A DNA stretch of 64,000 nt from Uloborus plumipes. Lineage: Eukaryota > Arthropoda > Arachnida > Araneae > Uloboridae. The stretch covers positions 80,312 to 144,311 of the forward strand of contig JAXGGA010001667.1 of NCBI GenBank assembly GCA_038373865.1, written 5' to 3'. Positions 45,311 to 56,445 of this stretch are shown piece after piece (the stretch's first letter is position 1; the number at the start of each line of letters is the position of its first letter). The notes under the pieces are model-generated. The model had not been told where the DNA came from. It saw only the letters and a list, made by a program, of their open reading frames with translations, and did no database searches. Made by a program: the position numbers and the translations under genes.

Positions 45311-45656
45311 GTAAGTAGCTTTTGTTAAAATTTGAATGTTTGTTAGCATTTCTATTTCGAATTTTTTAGAGAAAATTTTTGTCTTGTTATTAACGCTTTG
45401 GTTTCTCCACAGAAATTTGACTTTTCTATTTAATTTATAACATGTATAATGCATGAAAGTTTAAAATTTCTCTTAAATGTTTACATTGTAGGAAAGAAAA
45501 AAGTAGCATTGAAACCTGGGCGCTCTCTAATGGATTGGATTAGATTTACACGTTCAAGCGAAGAATTAACTTCAAGTGGAGGAAAATGCTTGCAAATCAC
45601 TACTAATGAATTGTCCAAGCATAATTCCAGAACAGATGCATGGATTTCAATTAAAG
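45256..45656 (+). CDS. CYB5R4: Cytochrome b5 reductase 4, 5' part (exons 1-2)
   Basis: N-terminal part of the ER-associated flavohaemoprotein Ncb5or (cytochrome b5 domain, CS domain, then NADH-cytochrome b5 reductase domain), which moves electrons from NAD(P)H. Two exons, 45256-45310 and 45492-45656, join through GTAAGT/TTGTAG with phase 1. The predicted start is MGSEPPALAVPETSGGSVGK, then the family's hallmark VALKPGRSLMDWIRFTRS. The beginning of the b5 domain follows (LQITTNELSKHN, DAWISIKG; residues about 51-73). The exon 2 donor is GTATTT at 45657, phase 1. The haem-binding HPGG exon was not found to the right edge, so the gene is cut by the window with an intron of at least 18 kb. The start has a good context (aaaaATGg). 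Confidence 0.88.
45492..45656 (+). CDS. CYB5R4: CYB5R4 coding exon 2 (165 nt)
   Basis: Acceptor TTGTAG at 45486-45491, donor GTATTT. Encodes KKKVALKPGRSLMDWIRFTR, then SSEELTSSGGKCLQITTNEL, SKHNSRTDAWISIKG. The G-R-S-L-M-D-W-I-R segment is characteristic of CYB5R4 and distinguishes it from other b5-domain proteins. Confidence 0.92.
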
Positions 45657-48295
45657 GTATTTTTTCTGCTGTGTATTTATCATTCAGATAATAATGGTTG
45701 GAATAGTTCAGAGGTGGGGAGCTTTCTTGCAATTGGAGGGAGGATGCACTTGAACATAAGTTAATAAACACATAAAATTAGCTTTTATGCATAATTTAAA
45801 TATAGTTTTATCAACATATTTCACCGTACAGAAATAATGGGAGAAAAAATGTTTATTTATCATTTAACATAAGTTACAGTAAAAATTTTTTAGTATGTAC
45901 ACAAGGCTAATCTGTTTTTTTAACTTAAAAATTATTAACTACTAAAAGACTAGTGTATTGCAGTAATGAATTAATATTTTTTTTAATCCAATAAAAACTA
46001 GTGAAAGACCTTGTTTCCAGCTTGAAAGTAGTCAAATGTTTGGATCAGGCTTCATTACGCAAAGCTACTTCCAACTCAAAAAAAAAAATCCATTTGTAGT
46101 TCCATAGGAGCTGTCGGTAACTAAATGTAATTCTAAATATCAGTTTCACAACAGGTATGGGCAGTATATTGCCTTGCTAAGCACATAAGTCGTATCTGCA
46201 CTTTATGTCAAAATTGAATTACCGTTACCTAGTGGTTCTTAGTCACATATTTCACCAAAATACAATGTTATAAGATCATTTGTCCATGGGAAATATTTTT
46301 AAAAAATATTTGAAAAAGTTTTATCTGAATCAAATACATTGGGGCTCAAATCTTTAAACGGCAATTTCTAATTTTGAAGTCGCCTGCAGATACGACTTTT
46401 GCGCTTAGCACGGCAGTATAGCTCTCTGAATTATTAAACTAAGCCTTTAAAAATAAAATAATCTGCCAAAGGTTTCTTATCTTTATTTCAATCTCAGCTG
46501 CACATACATGAATATTTCCAAGCTTTCTAAATTAATTTTTATGGCTTTAAATGAATGCAATTATTGCTACGTCGAACATGTAGTTTTTTTATTGTGTTCA
46601 GAGAGAGTAGAGTTGAGGGAGGAAAAGAGCATCAACAGAAGTGGGATGCACACCCACTTTCTCATTTAAAAAAAAGGATAACACTTGATCTCTATCTTAT
46701 GAATCAAGATAATATGTTTCTCCAGGAACGAAAGTGAAATCAACCTGAATTGCATGATCTTGTAAAACCTTATGCGATTTGTAAAGAATAGGGCCAACAT
46801 GGTAGCACAAGTGAAATATAGTCTTTTTTACAATGTTAACTAAAAAAACACCAAGTGCCACTTTTATGTTTGTATCTGAAACTTTGCTTGTACAACAACA
46901 GATTGTTTTTTTTTAACGAAAATATAGTCCTTTTTAGGGGAAGGGCATCTGAAATGGTTGCTTAATGGAGATAAGATTAACATTGAATTACTGGGGGAAT
47001 TTCTGCTCCATAAAATTTTAGTTTTTTAATAGGTGATTAGTCAGAGAGCATTCACTGTATAGATATGTACACAAACATATCATAGTGTACTCCATCCATA
47101 TGATTTAGCATTCCTAGTTTCCAAGGCCGTAGCCAGGATTTTTTTTCGGGGGGGGGGTTCGAAGTGAAGAAAGTTTGTTTGAAAAAAAAATAAACAATGC
47201 AACTTTTATGACGCAATGGGAGCAAAGGCTGTTTGTACGGAGGGGAGGGGGCAAGGGGGCACCTGCTCCCCTTCACTTCCGAAAGTAAAGGGGCCCTGCC
47301 CTTCACTTTTTAGAGCGAAAAATTAACGGTCGGTTATTTACTGGGTGGATTGATTTATTTCATGAAAATTAAAAACTGAAAATAACACAAAAATGTTTTT
47401 TTTTTCCTCATCTTATTTCACAAGAAAGGAACTTTGAATTGCAAAGGGGATATCTACAGTAAAATCCATCCAGCATTTCAGACTGTATTACAGTTTTTGG
47501 AGGTCATTTGTTAAAATCCAATAATATAGGCAAATTTTACAGAAAAAAAAAACAACTTTAGGGTGCCGCCCTAAGCTCCTCACAAACTTCTTTTGATCCC
47601 CAATTTCTTGGTGCACCAGCCATCTATGATTGGGAGTATGTTGGACTAACAGGAAGGAGAGCGAAGTTGAGGTAATGGACAAGATGTTAATCAATAGGCT
47701 TTTGGGAAGAAGGAAAGGAGTCTTTCTCCTCTCCTGCATTATTTTTTAAATAAATTTATCAGAATTTATGACGACATCATGTTTGAAAAATTGAAGAAAA
47801 GATAATTAAAGAAACTCTGCGACTTGGTGACCTTCTCTGCGACTTGGTGACGTGGGATCCGTGGGACCGAAGGAAGGAACATAAAGGAGTGCGACGATAA
47901 ATTGCTATGTGCTATAGGGGTCGAGAAATATAATACAAAACACTTCGCACCCAGAAAACAAAGAAGGCATTTTCTTTAACTCATCACCTCTCCATTGATA
48001 ATAACAATAACTGATTTAAACATCTGTATCTGTTTTTACTGTGATCAATGTGTTAAGAGATAGAATCTTATACTTTTTGCTAATTTGTTCGCACTAAGCC
48101 CAAAAGGGGACCACACTTGTTTTGTGGCGTAAAGGAGAGGATCTCTTTCCATGATAATTAAATCTCAACGACAAGTGCCATAAATTTTGTTATCCCGTTA
48201 AAGATTATAGACCAGCAGGAGAGACGGAATAATTTAAGTTTTAAGTTGAAAAGATAGAAAAAAAACTCCTTTGGCGAAATAGTGCGCAGAACTAT
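45657..48295. other. CYB5R4 intron 2, left part
   Basis: No exon recognised. Besides the inverted-repeat element at about 46168-46418, it holds a G run at about 47149-47157 within a 'gccgtagccaggattttttt' phrase (a degraded element end) and a duplicated 'tctgcgacttggtgac' at 47813-47852. Confidence 0.45.
46168..46418. mobile_element. Short inverted-repeat element, about 250 bp
   Basis: Left end ATTGCCTTGCTAAGC and right end (reverse-complemented) ACTGCCGTGCTAAGC, followed by a shared 'aagtcgtatctgca' and further inward similarity. Exact boundaries and duplication are uncertain. Confidence 0.6.
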
Positions 48296-49036
48296 GGGTC
48301 ATTCCATGTCAAGTGTCCCAAACTTCAAGAAAATCCCCACTCGACCCCCTCCGATTTTAATGAAAATTTTTTTGGATGTACATATAAAACTCGCATGAAA
48401 CCATACCAAATTATAGCTCTATAAGCCATATGGTTTCGACAATAAAAATTATTTTAGAAAGGCCTCTTTTTCGTGTCTTGAAAAAAAATCACCAAATCGT
48501 TAAGTTTGTGCTTTTATTGCTCGCGATCTAAGACGATTATCAGACTCAAATTTGGTGATTCTGACTACTGTTTAGGGTAGAATAGCCTACTTGTGTAACA
48601 GAAGCTCCACGCACTGTAGATTTTTTGCAGTTTGCTGCCAAAGTTGGTAAAAATCGTCGTATTTTGGCAAATTTGACCACCCGTTATCAGCTTGTATCTG
48701 CTGAGAGAATGACTTTCTGAAGCTAATTCTTTCCTCGTTTGTAACATGATAGTTCGTCCGAAAGGTGTGCAAGTGGCATCTCGAAATCTCAAATAATTGC
48801 TGAATTATGCGAGTTGAAATTCCAGTCAAATTTCTTTTTTCTCAATTTTGTCTCAATTTCAATGGGCAATATCTCGCAAGGGTCATCTTGAATTTCAATT
48901 TTCTTTACATCATTGGAAAGAACACACTTTTCTTAACTAAAAAACGTTATTTTTATTTTTGAGACAAACCAGTTTCAAGGGGATATTGCAGATCAAAAAT
49001 GTGTACGTCATTCAACGTGAAATTAAAGAAAAAAAG
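48296..49036. other. Left flank of palindrome cluster
   Basis: Begins 'ggtcattccatgtcaagtgt', closely resembling the terminus of the large palindrome at 49966 (GAGTCATTCCATTTCAAG). It is probably a related element end. No coding. Confidence 0.4.
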
Positions 49037-49965
49037 ACATTGACCTCAAAAGTTGATGTCAATTTGTTCTATTAAAATTTACAGGAGCTATTGTTTTTAT
49101 GTTCTGATAAAAAAAACCTTTTTTAGATATTTTCGAACTTTAGTTTTTGTGTGCGCATCCGTAAAAACTCAAAAAATGGAAAAAAATAAAGTTTATAACA
49201 GAAATTATTATCTTCTTATCGCTGCTATAAGAGCCTGAGTCTTTTCCAATGTATTATTTTTAAGCTCTTGAAACAGAATTTCGGATAATATGTCACTTGG
49301 CAAGGTGTCATTAATATTTTAAATTCATAAAAAGCATTGTTTCCTTTTTAAAAAAAAATAAAAATAAAAACAATTAATAAAAGAGATAAATAATAAATTA
49401 AACAGTTAATATGATGTGTACGTGGTAAAAAATGTGTATAATAGGACTGCAGAGCTATTTTTCTAAAAAGCGATAACGAAAGTTTTCGATAGAGTTGAAT
49501 ATTGCAATTATTTCCACCATGTAAATAAATGATAACAATAGTAATTAAACATATGATAAGTAGTAATTGAAAATCCATTCTTTATACTGCCGAGGATGTG
49601 TCTTTCAGCCTGTGATTGCAATTTGCCCATAAACAAAAATGATGAAAAATGGGAAAATGCTTTTTATGACCTTGAAACATTAATGACCTATAACCTTGCC
49701 AAGTGACATATCATCCGAAATTCTGTTTCAAGAGCTTAAAAATAACGCATAGAGAGACTCAAGCTCTTATAGCAGCGATAAGAAGATAATTATTTTTGTT
49801 AAAAATGAAACTTTTTTTTTTTTGCTTTTCTTGAGTTTTTATGAATGCGCACTCAAACACTTAAGTTCAAAAATATCTAAAAAAGGGTTTTTTCATCAGA
49901 ACATAAGTACAATAGCTCCTGCAAATAATAATAGAACAAATTGACACCAACTTTTGAGGTCTAAT
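49037..49965. repeat. Inverted repeat pair, arms about 310 bp
   Basis: 49037-49345 is inverted at about 49655-49965. Shared landmarks include 'gacctcaaaagttg', 'caggagctatt', 'cttcttatcgctgctataag', 'cttgaaacagaattt' and 'cttgccaagtgaca'. The middle about 310 bp is unpaired. It abuts the 4.0-kb palindrome directly. Confidence 0.8.
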
Positions 49966-52900
49966 GAGTCATTCCATTTCAAGACAGGCAGGCAGGTGTG
50001 AAAAGTGTCCCATGACCATCGCCGATTTTTTTTAAAAAATTAGAGTAGTTACGACTAAGGGGCATATGAAATACTCTGAAAGGATTTTGCGAGAAAAAAT
50101 TTATTTCTAGAGTTATAGCGTATTGAAGTTTAGCACAACGGCGGCCATTTTGGAAAAAATGAGCAAAGTGCTCGATTAGAAATGGACCCTATTTCAAAAG
50201 TATTTAACTTTTTTGAAAAATTCTTTTTTCTACGTATACATAAGAACCTATATATCAACTAGAGATCATTTTTGAAAATTTAGTGGGATTTTTTGATACA
50301 GAAAAAAAATTACTTTTGCAGTGAAAAAACTGTATTTTATCCGATTTTGTGATTTTTTTTCCCTATGAAAAAAAATTTTTTTTCCTAAAAAGAGGGGGCA
50401 TTCTGAAGCCCTTATATGGTAGTTTCTTAGTATATTTTATCGTAATCCTGAGATGCATACAGCTGTGGAAATACAGTTCGAAATTTTGAACATTTTCAAA
50501 AAATGACGATATTTAAAGTGAAATTACTCAAAAAGGCCATTTTTTAAAAATCTAAAAATTGGCTCATTTAAACTCCATTTAGTGCCCAACAAGTGGGTAT
50601 ATACGAAATCCCGTGTTTTTTCCCCGTTCAAGTTTTATGATTTTTTGAAAATGACCTTAGCACCAACTTTTTACCGATTTTGTGATTTTTTTTCCATATG
50701 AATTTTTTTTTTTTTTTACTAAACAAAGATAGCAGTCTAAAGCCCTTATAAGGTAGTTTCTAATCATATTTTATTGTAATCCTCAGATGCATACAGCCAC
50801 GGAAATAAAATTTGAAATTTTCAAAATTTTCAAAAGTCACCAATCTTTGAAGTGCAATTACTTAAAAAAGCCATCTTTTAAAATTTTGAAAATCAGCTCA
50901 TTTGAAGCGTATTCAGTGCTTAATAAGCTGATATCAATCTGTTCCCGTGTTTTTTCTCGGTTGATTTTATATGATTTTTTAAAAGTTGGTATTTTTTGTA
51001 TTTTCATAAAATCAGAAAATCAAACATATCTCTACTATTTTGCCACTTTAATTCATTAAGAGCAAGAATCTGAGAAACTGTCACGCCTAGCATTATGAGG
51101 TGATTCATGACCTCTCAGATTTCCTCCCAAAAATTACCAAATGTTTATTATCTTATTGAAAGACCAAATCCAGAATGTTTTGCTCTAAAGTTGAGTTGTT
51201 TAGTTTTTATGGATCCCTAAAGATGAAGGAGCGGCATCAAAAATTAAGCGGATTTTCAAGACATGGAAGTTGCCGTGAGCCAAAACTCTCACCAGGAACT
51301 GTTTAACTCTAATTTTCTTTTTGTATATGGAATATAGAAGATCGAAACTTTACAAAATGAATGTTAAATTTGTATAAATTGTTGTTACCGTAAGGTCAGT
51401 GAAGGCCCTCAAAACAAGGTATTTTTGACGTTTTTTAGCGTTTTTGAGGTCCAAAAATAGCTTGTACATTTCAGTTGGCACGGCAAAAGTAGTGTCGTTT
51501 GAAAGACCAGTGTAAGCACTTTAAAATAATGCATAAATAACCGAGGAAAGTTCAACGTGCTTTTAGTTGCGTAAGGCCGAAATATGAAAAATGTCATATT
51601 TTACCGATATTCAAACGGTCATAACTTCCTCTGGCAACAACACATTGAAATAATTTTTTTGCCAATGTCATACTCTATTCTTTGTCTTAACAGAACAGTT
51701 GAGTCCTTTGAGGCGAAATGTGAAATTTTTTTTTACAAAAAATGTACAGGAAAAAATAAATTTTTTGTAAAAATTTTTTCACATTTCGCCTCAAAGAACT
51801 GAACTGTTCTGTTAAGATAAAGAATAAAGTATGACATTGTCAAAAAAAATATTCCACTATGTTGTTGGCAGAGGAAGTTATGACCGTTTGAATACCGGTA
51901 AAATATGACATTTTTCATATTTCGGCTTTACGCAACTAAAAGCACGTTGAACTTTCCTCGGTTATTTATGCATTATTTTAAAGTGCTTACACTGGTCTTT
52001 CAAACGACACTACTTTTGTCGTGCCAACTGAAATGTACAAACTGTTTTTGGACCTCAAAAACGCTAAAAAACTTCAAAAATGCCTTGTTTTGAGGGCCTT
52101 CACTGACCTTACGGCAACAACTTACCACAAATTTAACATTCATTTTGTAAAGTTTCAACCTTCTATATTCCATGTACAAAAAGAAAATTGGAGTTAAACA
52201 GTTCCTGGTAAGAGTTTTGGCTCACGGCAACTTCCATGTCTTGAAAATCCGCTTAATTTTTGATGCCGCACCTTCATCTTTAGGGATCCATAAAAACTAA
52301 ACAACTCAACTTTAGAGCAAAACATTCTGGATTTGGTCTTTCGTTAAGATAATGAACATTTGGTAATTTTTGGGAGAAAATCTGAGAGGTCATGAATCAC
52401 AGGCGTGACACTCTCTCAGATTCTTGCTCTTAAGTAATATATTTTTAAATGCCAGTTTCAAATATCAAACATAAAATTTAATTTTTCAGCAGATGATTTT
52501 TAAATTAAATGTTATGTTACAAGCCTCAGCAAATGTTAAACTTAAAATTAAATGCTTCCAATTACGAAAGATAGATACTCATAAATACATGCGTACTGCT
52601 TGAAAGCATTTCTTTTTCGGTGGGGGGGGGGGGGGGGGGCGCTCAGATATTAACATCATACGACAATTATTTATAAACAGAGTAATTTAAGTGCTTTTGA
52701 AGTGCAACAAGCATGAAAATTTAACATATTCCGGTTATTGAACTTGTAAATAATACTAAAAGTATGCTGCTTCATATTAGGAAGCTTATGAGGAAACCAA
52801 TTACTCGGTTGAAGTGCTGCACATTATACTTGGGTAAATGATATGAAATTCATAAAGATCTTAATTATTACTGTGAAAGTATTTTTTTTTAATTAGTTGG

Positions 52901-53987
52901 TATCAAAAAGAATTAAAGTGGCAAAATAGTAGAAATATGTTTGATTTTCTGATTTTATGAAAATACAAAAAATACCAACTTTTAAAAAATCATAAAATCA
53001 ACCGAGAAAAAACACGGGAACAGATTGATATCAGCTTAGTAAGCACTGAATAGGCTTCAAATGAGCTGATTTTCAAAAATTTAAAAGATGGCTTTTTTAA
53101 GTAATTGCACTTCAAAGATTGGTGACTTTTGAAAATTTTGAAAATTTCAAATTTTATTTCCGTGGCTGTATGCATCTGAGGATCACAATAAAATATGATT
53201 AGAAATTACCTTATAAGGGCTTTAGACTGCTGTCTTTGTTTAGTAAAAAAAAGTTTTTTTATATGGAAAAAAAAATCACAAAATCGGTAAAAAGTTGGTG
53301 ATAAGGTCATTTTCAAAAAATCATAAAACTTGAACGGGGAAAAAACACGGGATTTCGTATATACCCACTTGTTGGGCACTAAATGGAGTTTAAATGAGCC
53401 AATTTTTAGATTTTTAAAAAATGGCCTTTTTGAGTAATTTCACTTTAAATATCGTCATTTTTTGAAAATGTTCAAAATTTCGAACTGTATTTCCACAGCT
53501 GTATGCATCTCAGGATTACGATAAAATATACTAAGAAACTACCATATAAGAGCTTTAGAATGCCTCCTCTTTTTAGGAAAAAAAACTTTTTTTTTATAGG
53601 GAAAAAAAATCACAAAATCGGAAAAAATGCAGTTTTTTCACTGCAAAAGTAATTTCTTTTCTGTATCAAAAAATCCCGCTAAATTTTCAAAAATGATCTC
53701 TAGTTGATATATAGGTTCTTATGTGCACGTAGAAAAAATAATTTTTCAAAAAAGTTAAATACTTTTGAAATAGGGTCCATTTCTAATCGAGCACTTTGCT
53801 CATTTTTTCCAAAATGACCGCCGTTGTGCAAAACTTCAATACGCTATAACTCTAGAAATAAATTTTTTCTCGCAAAATCCTTTCAGGGTATTTCATATGC
53901 CCCTTAGTCGTAACTACTCTAATTTTTAAAAAAAAAATCGGTGATGGTCATGGGACAGGCCCTGCCTGTCTCGAAATGGAATGGCTC
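49966..53987. repeat. 4.0-kb near-perfect palindrome
   Basis: Terminal sequence GAGTCATTCCATTTCAAGAC (left) is inverted at the right as GTCTCGAAATGGAATGGCTC. The arms pair continuously to a centre at about 51750, with a loop of only about 12 bases ('tgtacaggaaaa'). The right arm is longer because of a foreign block at about 52436-52912, which contains an 18-base G run. Each arm is about 1.78 kb otherwise. No transposase domain in either arm; the open frames present are mirror duplicates without recognisable domains. Confidence 0.9.
52436..52912. mobile_element. Insertion in the right palindrome arm, about 477 bp
   Basis: The left arm reads continuously 'ttgccactttaattcattaagagcaag' across this point (about 51040-51066), whereas in the right arm the two halves are separated. 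The block carries a G run at 52622-52639. Its class is unknown. Confidence 0.65.
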
Positions 53988-54689
53988 TAACACGTATTCA
54001 GTTAACTTAACAAAAAAATGACGTAACTATTTCACACCATTTTGTTTTCCTGAGTCGAGAAGTATTGCTGTGGCGTTTCGCACAAGATTTATTCCGGGTA
54101 CGTATTTTTATTCTTTGTCAAGTCTGTTACCAAGGATTTTAGTATTAATTTTTACTTTTTCTAAACTTTTACCCCTAAATATTGTTTATTATACAACTCT
54201 AAGAAAATGCATATTGTAGTTCAATTTTTAAATTCGACAACCTAGCCATAATTTGACATTTTGGTTGAAATTGTCAAGTCCGTTACTGGTCAAATCCGTT
54301 ACCAAATGTCAAATTTCGTTACCATAGAGTTTTTGATCAATATTTTAATCATCACAAACATCATTTTGAGCTTCAGGGATGCAAATAATTTCAAATGAAG
54401 TTGGTTCTAGGCTCTATGATATAGTTTAAAAGTGAGATTTCATATTGATTTTGTATGATAACGGACGGTAATTTTCCTTGCAATTTAAAGTTTTAGAACG
54501 GCATTTGAATACTAAATTATGCATCAAAGTGTTCAACCAATTACTTTTTCACACACCTAAAATATGTGACAAAACATCTGTTAGTGGTTCTAAAGGAAAA
54601 TAGCAAATTAAAAAAATTACTTAAAAATTCTGAAATGTAAACATATGGTGAAAATGACCCATGCGATCTCAGTAAAGGGCTGTGACCCA
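53988..54689. other. No gene; recurring 'caagtccgttacc' phrases
   Basis: Variants of 'gtcaa.tccgttac' appear at about 54117, 54271, 54287 and 54305. No coding frame recognised. Confidence 0.4.
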
Positions 54690-55262
54690 CCACAAACGAC
54701 TTCAAATCCGAATTGACTGTAAAAAGGTGTTTCGTAGAAATGGAAGGGCATCGCTCATAATCAACTGATTCAACCTGACACAACAGCAAATTCTGTTCTC
54801 TATTGTGCATAACTCAACTGTTTCAATGAAGCAATTAAGAAAATGCGACCAGAATTGGCCAACAGAAAAGGATTTGTGTTCCACCATGATAGTGCTAAGC
54901 CACACTCATCTTTGATGACTTAGAATATATCGAAGAAACTTGGTTATGAACTTTTGGAGCATCTAACGTATTAGGCCAGACCTTGCTAATTTTGATTATC
55001 ATTAGTTTCAGTCTCTGAAAAATCTTTTGATGGCAAAAAATTGGCTAACTGAACAGTTGCTGAAAATGACTTGGCTAAGTTTTTCGCCCGTAAACCTCAG
55101 AAGTTTTACACCAATAAAATTATGCAGCTACCGAGGGAATAGCGAAAGGTCATAAATAATAATGAGCATATGCACTTAGATTAAAATTAATTTTCAAATA
55201 AAAAAATTCTTACTCAAAAACTTACGAAAAAAGCGCGGAGACTTTTTAAATGACCCAATACT
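54690..55262 (+). pseudogene. mariner transposase relic
   Basis: Conceptual plus-strand peptides with several stops: IKKMRPELANRKGFVFHHDS and AKPHSS (second catalytic block), KKLGYELLEHL, EKSFDGKKLAN, ENDLAKFFARKPQKFYTNKI and MQLPRE. This order matches the C-terminal half of mariner transposases of the Mos1-like group. The PYSPDLAP block with the third aspartate has decayed. The right end near 55262 ('aaatgacccaata') could be the terminal repeat. It is a different subfamily from the relic at 32830. Confidence 0.75.
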
Positions 55263-56194
55263 TAATGATGACACTGATCCAAAAGACTTCAGCGTTTGGG
55301 AGCACCTTTTGGAGCAGAAAAATTGCCACTTTGGAGCAGTCAAATGTTCTTTTGAAGCAGCTCCGTAAATATCAATTAATGATCCAGTCTAAAGCAATAA
55401 TTGTACAAGGATTCAGAAATTCGTAACTAATGTTTTGAAGAATTTCACTGGAAATTACTTCTCAAATTTTTACTTAAGTGTACATGCATGCTCAGGTCAA
55501 AAAATAACCTATTTAGAAATAAAATATGCTGCTAAATGCAAAAGAGCTGAAAGTTTTGTTTTGATCATCTTTTTTCTAAGCTTATGCAAATTTAAAAAAA
55601 ATATGTCTTAAAAAAAAGCCACTAAAACTACACAAGAGTTTCATTAAATAAATGTTAAGAATGACAACTTGATCAAAATTGTCTTTTAGCAGAAGGGAAT
55701 TGAAACAAATAGCTAGTGTTCGCAAATTTTGCAGAAGTTTTCAGACGAAAGTTTCAAAAAAATAATAATAATAATTTTTAATATGAATGAAAAGTAATAC
55801 GAAAGAGTATGAGTTTAAGCTTTACAGACCACTGAGAAATGATTTCAAGCTGAAGTTTCAGTTCCCGTAAAGGATGCAAAAAGATTGCACGCACACACCC
55901 TGACGCTATTTTCTGACATTTTAAGATTTAAAACATTGAGACTAGACATTTAAACCAACGATTTGGGTAATAAATAACTACTAAAAAGGTGATTTTAACA
56001 ACGAAAGCGTTTTGGCGCAGCTTGGGCGCAAAATAAGCAAAAAAATGCGTTTTGGAGCAGGTGGCATTCGGAGGCACAATTGGAGCAGCTTTGGGATCAA
56101 TGTGATGATAACCTCTACAAATGATCATGAAAGATTTTTTTTAATTAAGGAAAATTTTCCAAAATTAAGGTCTTTTTAAGGGTTTTTTAGGGAC
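55263..56194. other. No gene; scattered 'tttggagca' phrases
   Basis: The phrase 'tttggagca' and close variants recur at about 55310-55350 and 56069-56093, with no coding frame. It ends at the target duplication of the Copia element. Confidence 0.4.
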
Positions 56195-56199
56195 CTTAG
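56195..56199. repeat. Copia target-site duplication, left copy (CTTAG)
   Basis: CTTAG abuts the 3' LTR; the same five bases follow the other LTR at 60904-60908. A five-base duplication is usual for Copia integrases. Confidence 0.88.
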
Positions 56200-56396
56200 T
56201 ATTGTGAAAAACGAACGGTTTGCAGAAAACAAGAATTTTAATATAACAAGTAGAAAGATAACACAACATTAAAGCATCGTTGAAACTTTAGAAAACGAAA
56301 CAACAGCGATATAAATACAAAAGACTTAGTGTGTTGCCAAACGGCGATAGCACAATAATGAAAAAAGGGTTGTTGCCAGATGCTCGACTTTCAACA
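56200..56396 (-). repeat. Copia 3' LTR (197 bp)
   Basis: Coding-strand ends are TGTTGAAAG... and ...CACAATA. It matches 60707-60903 except for a G/C change near the distal end and a short 'aaatacaaaag'/'aaaacaaaaag' difference. Confidence 0.95.
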
Positions 56397-56407
56397 GCCT
56401 CCTTCGA
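56397..56407 (-). other. Copia polypurine tract
   Basis: On the minus strand a purine-rich run GAAGGAGGC abuts the 3' LTR start. This is the expected plus-strand priming site; the tract is short and ends in C. Confidence 0.65.
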
Positions 56408-56445
56408 GCATGAAACAGTCCTCTTTCATTTGGCATGAAATGTCA

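Noticed and set aside
50787..53175. Paired frames repeated on opposite strands (for example MHTATEIKFEIFKIFKSHQS)
   Set aside because: They are mirror copies created by the 4-kb palindrome; no conserved domain, and stops separate them from any longer frame.
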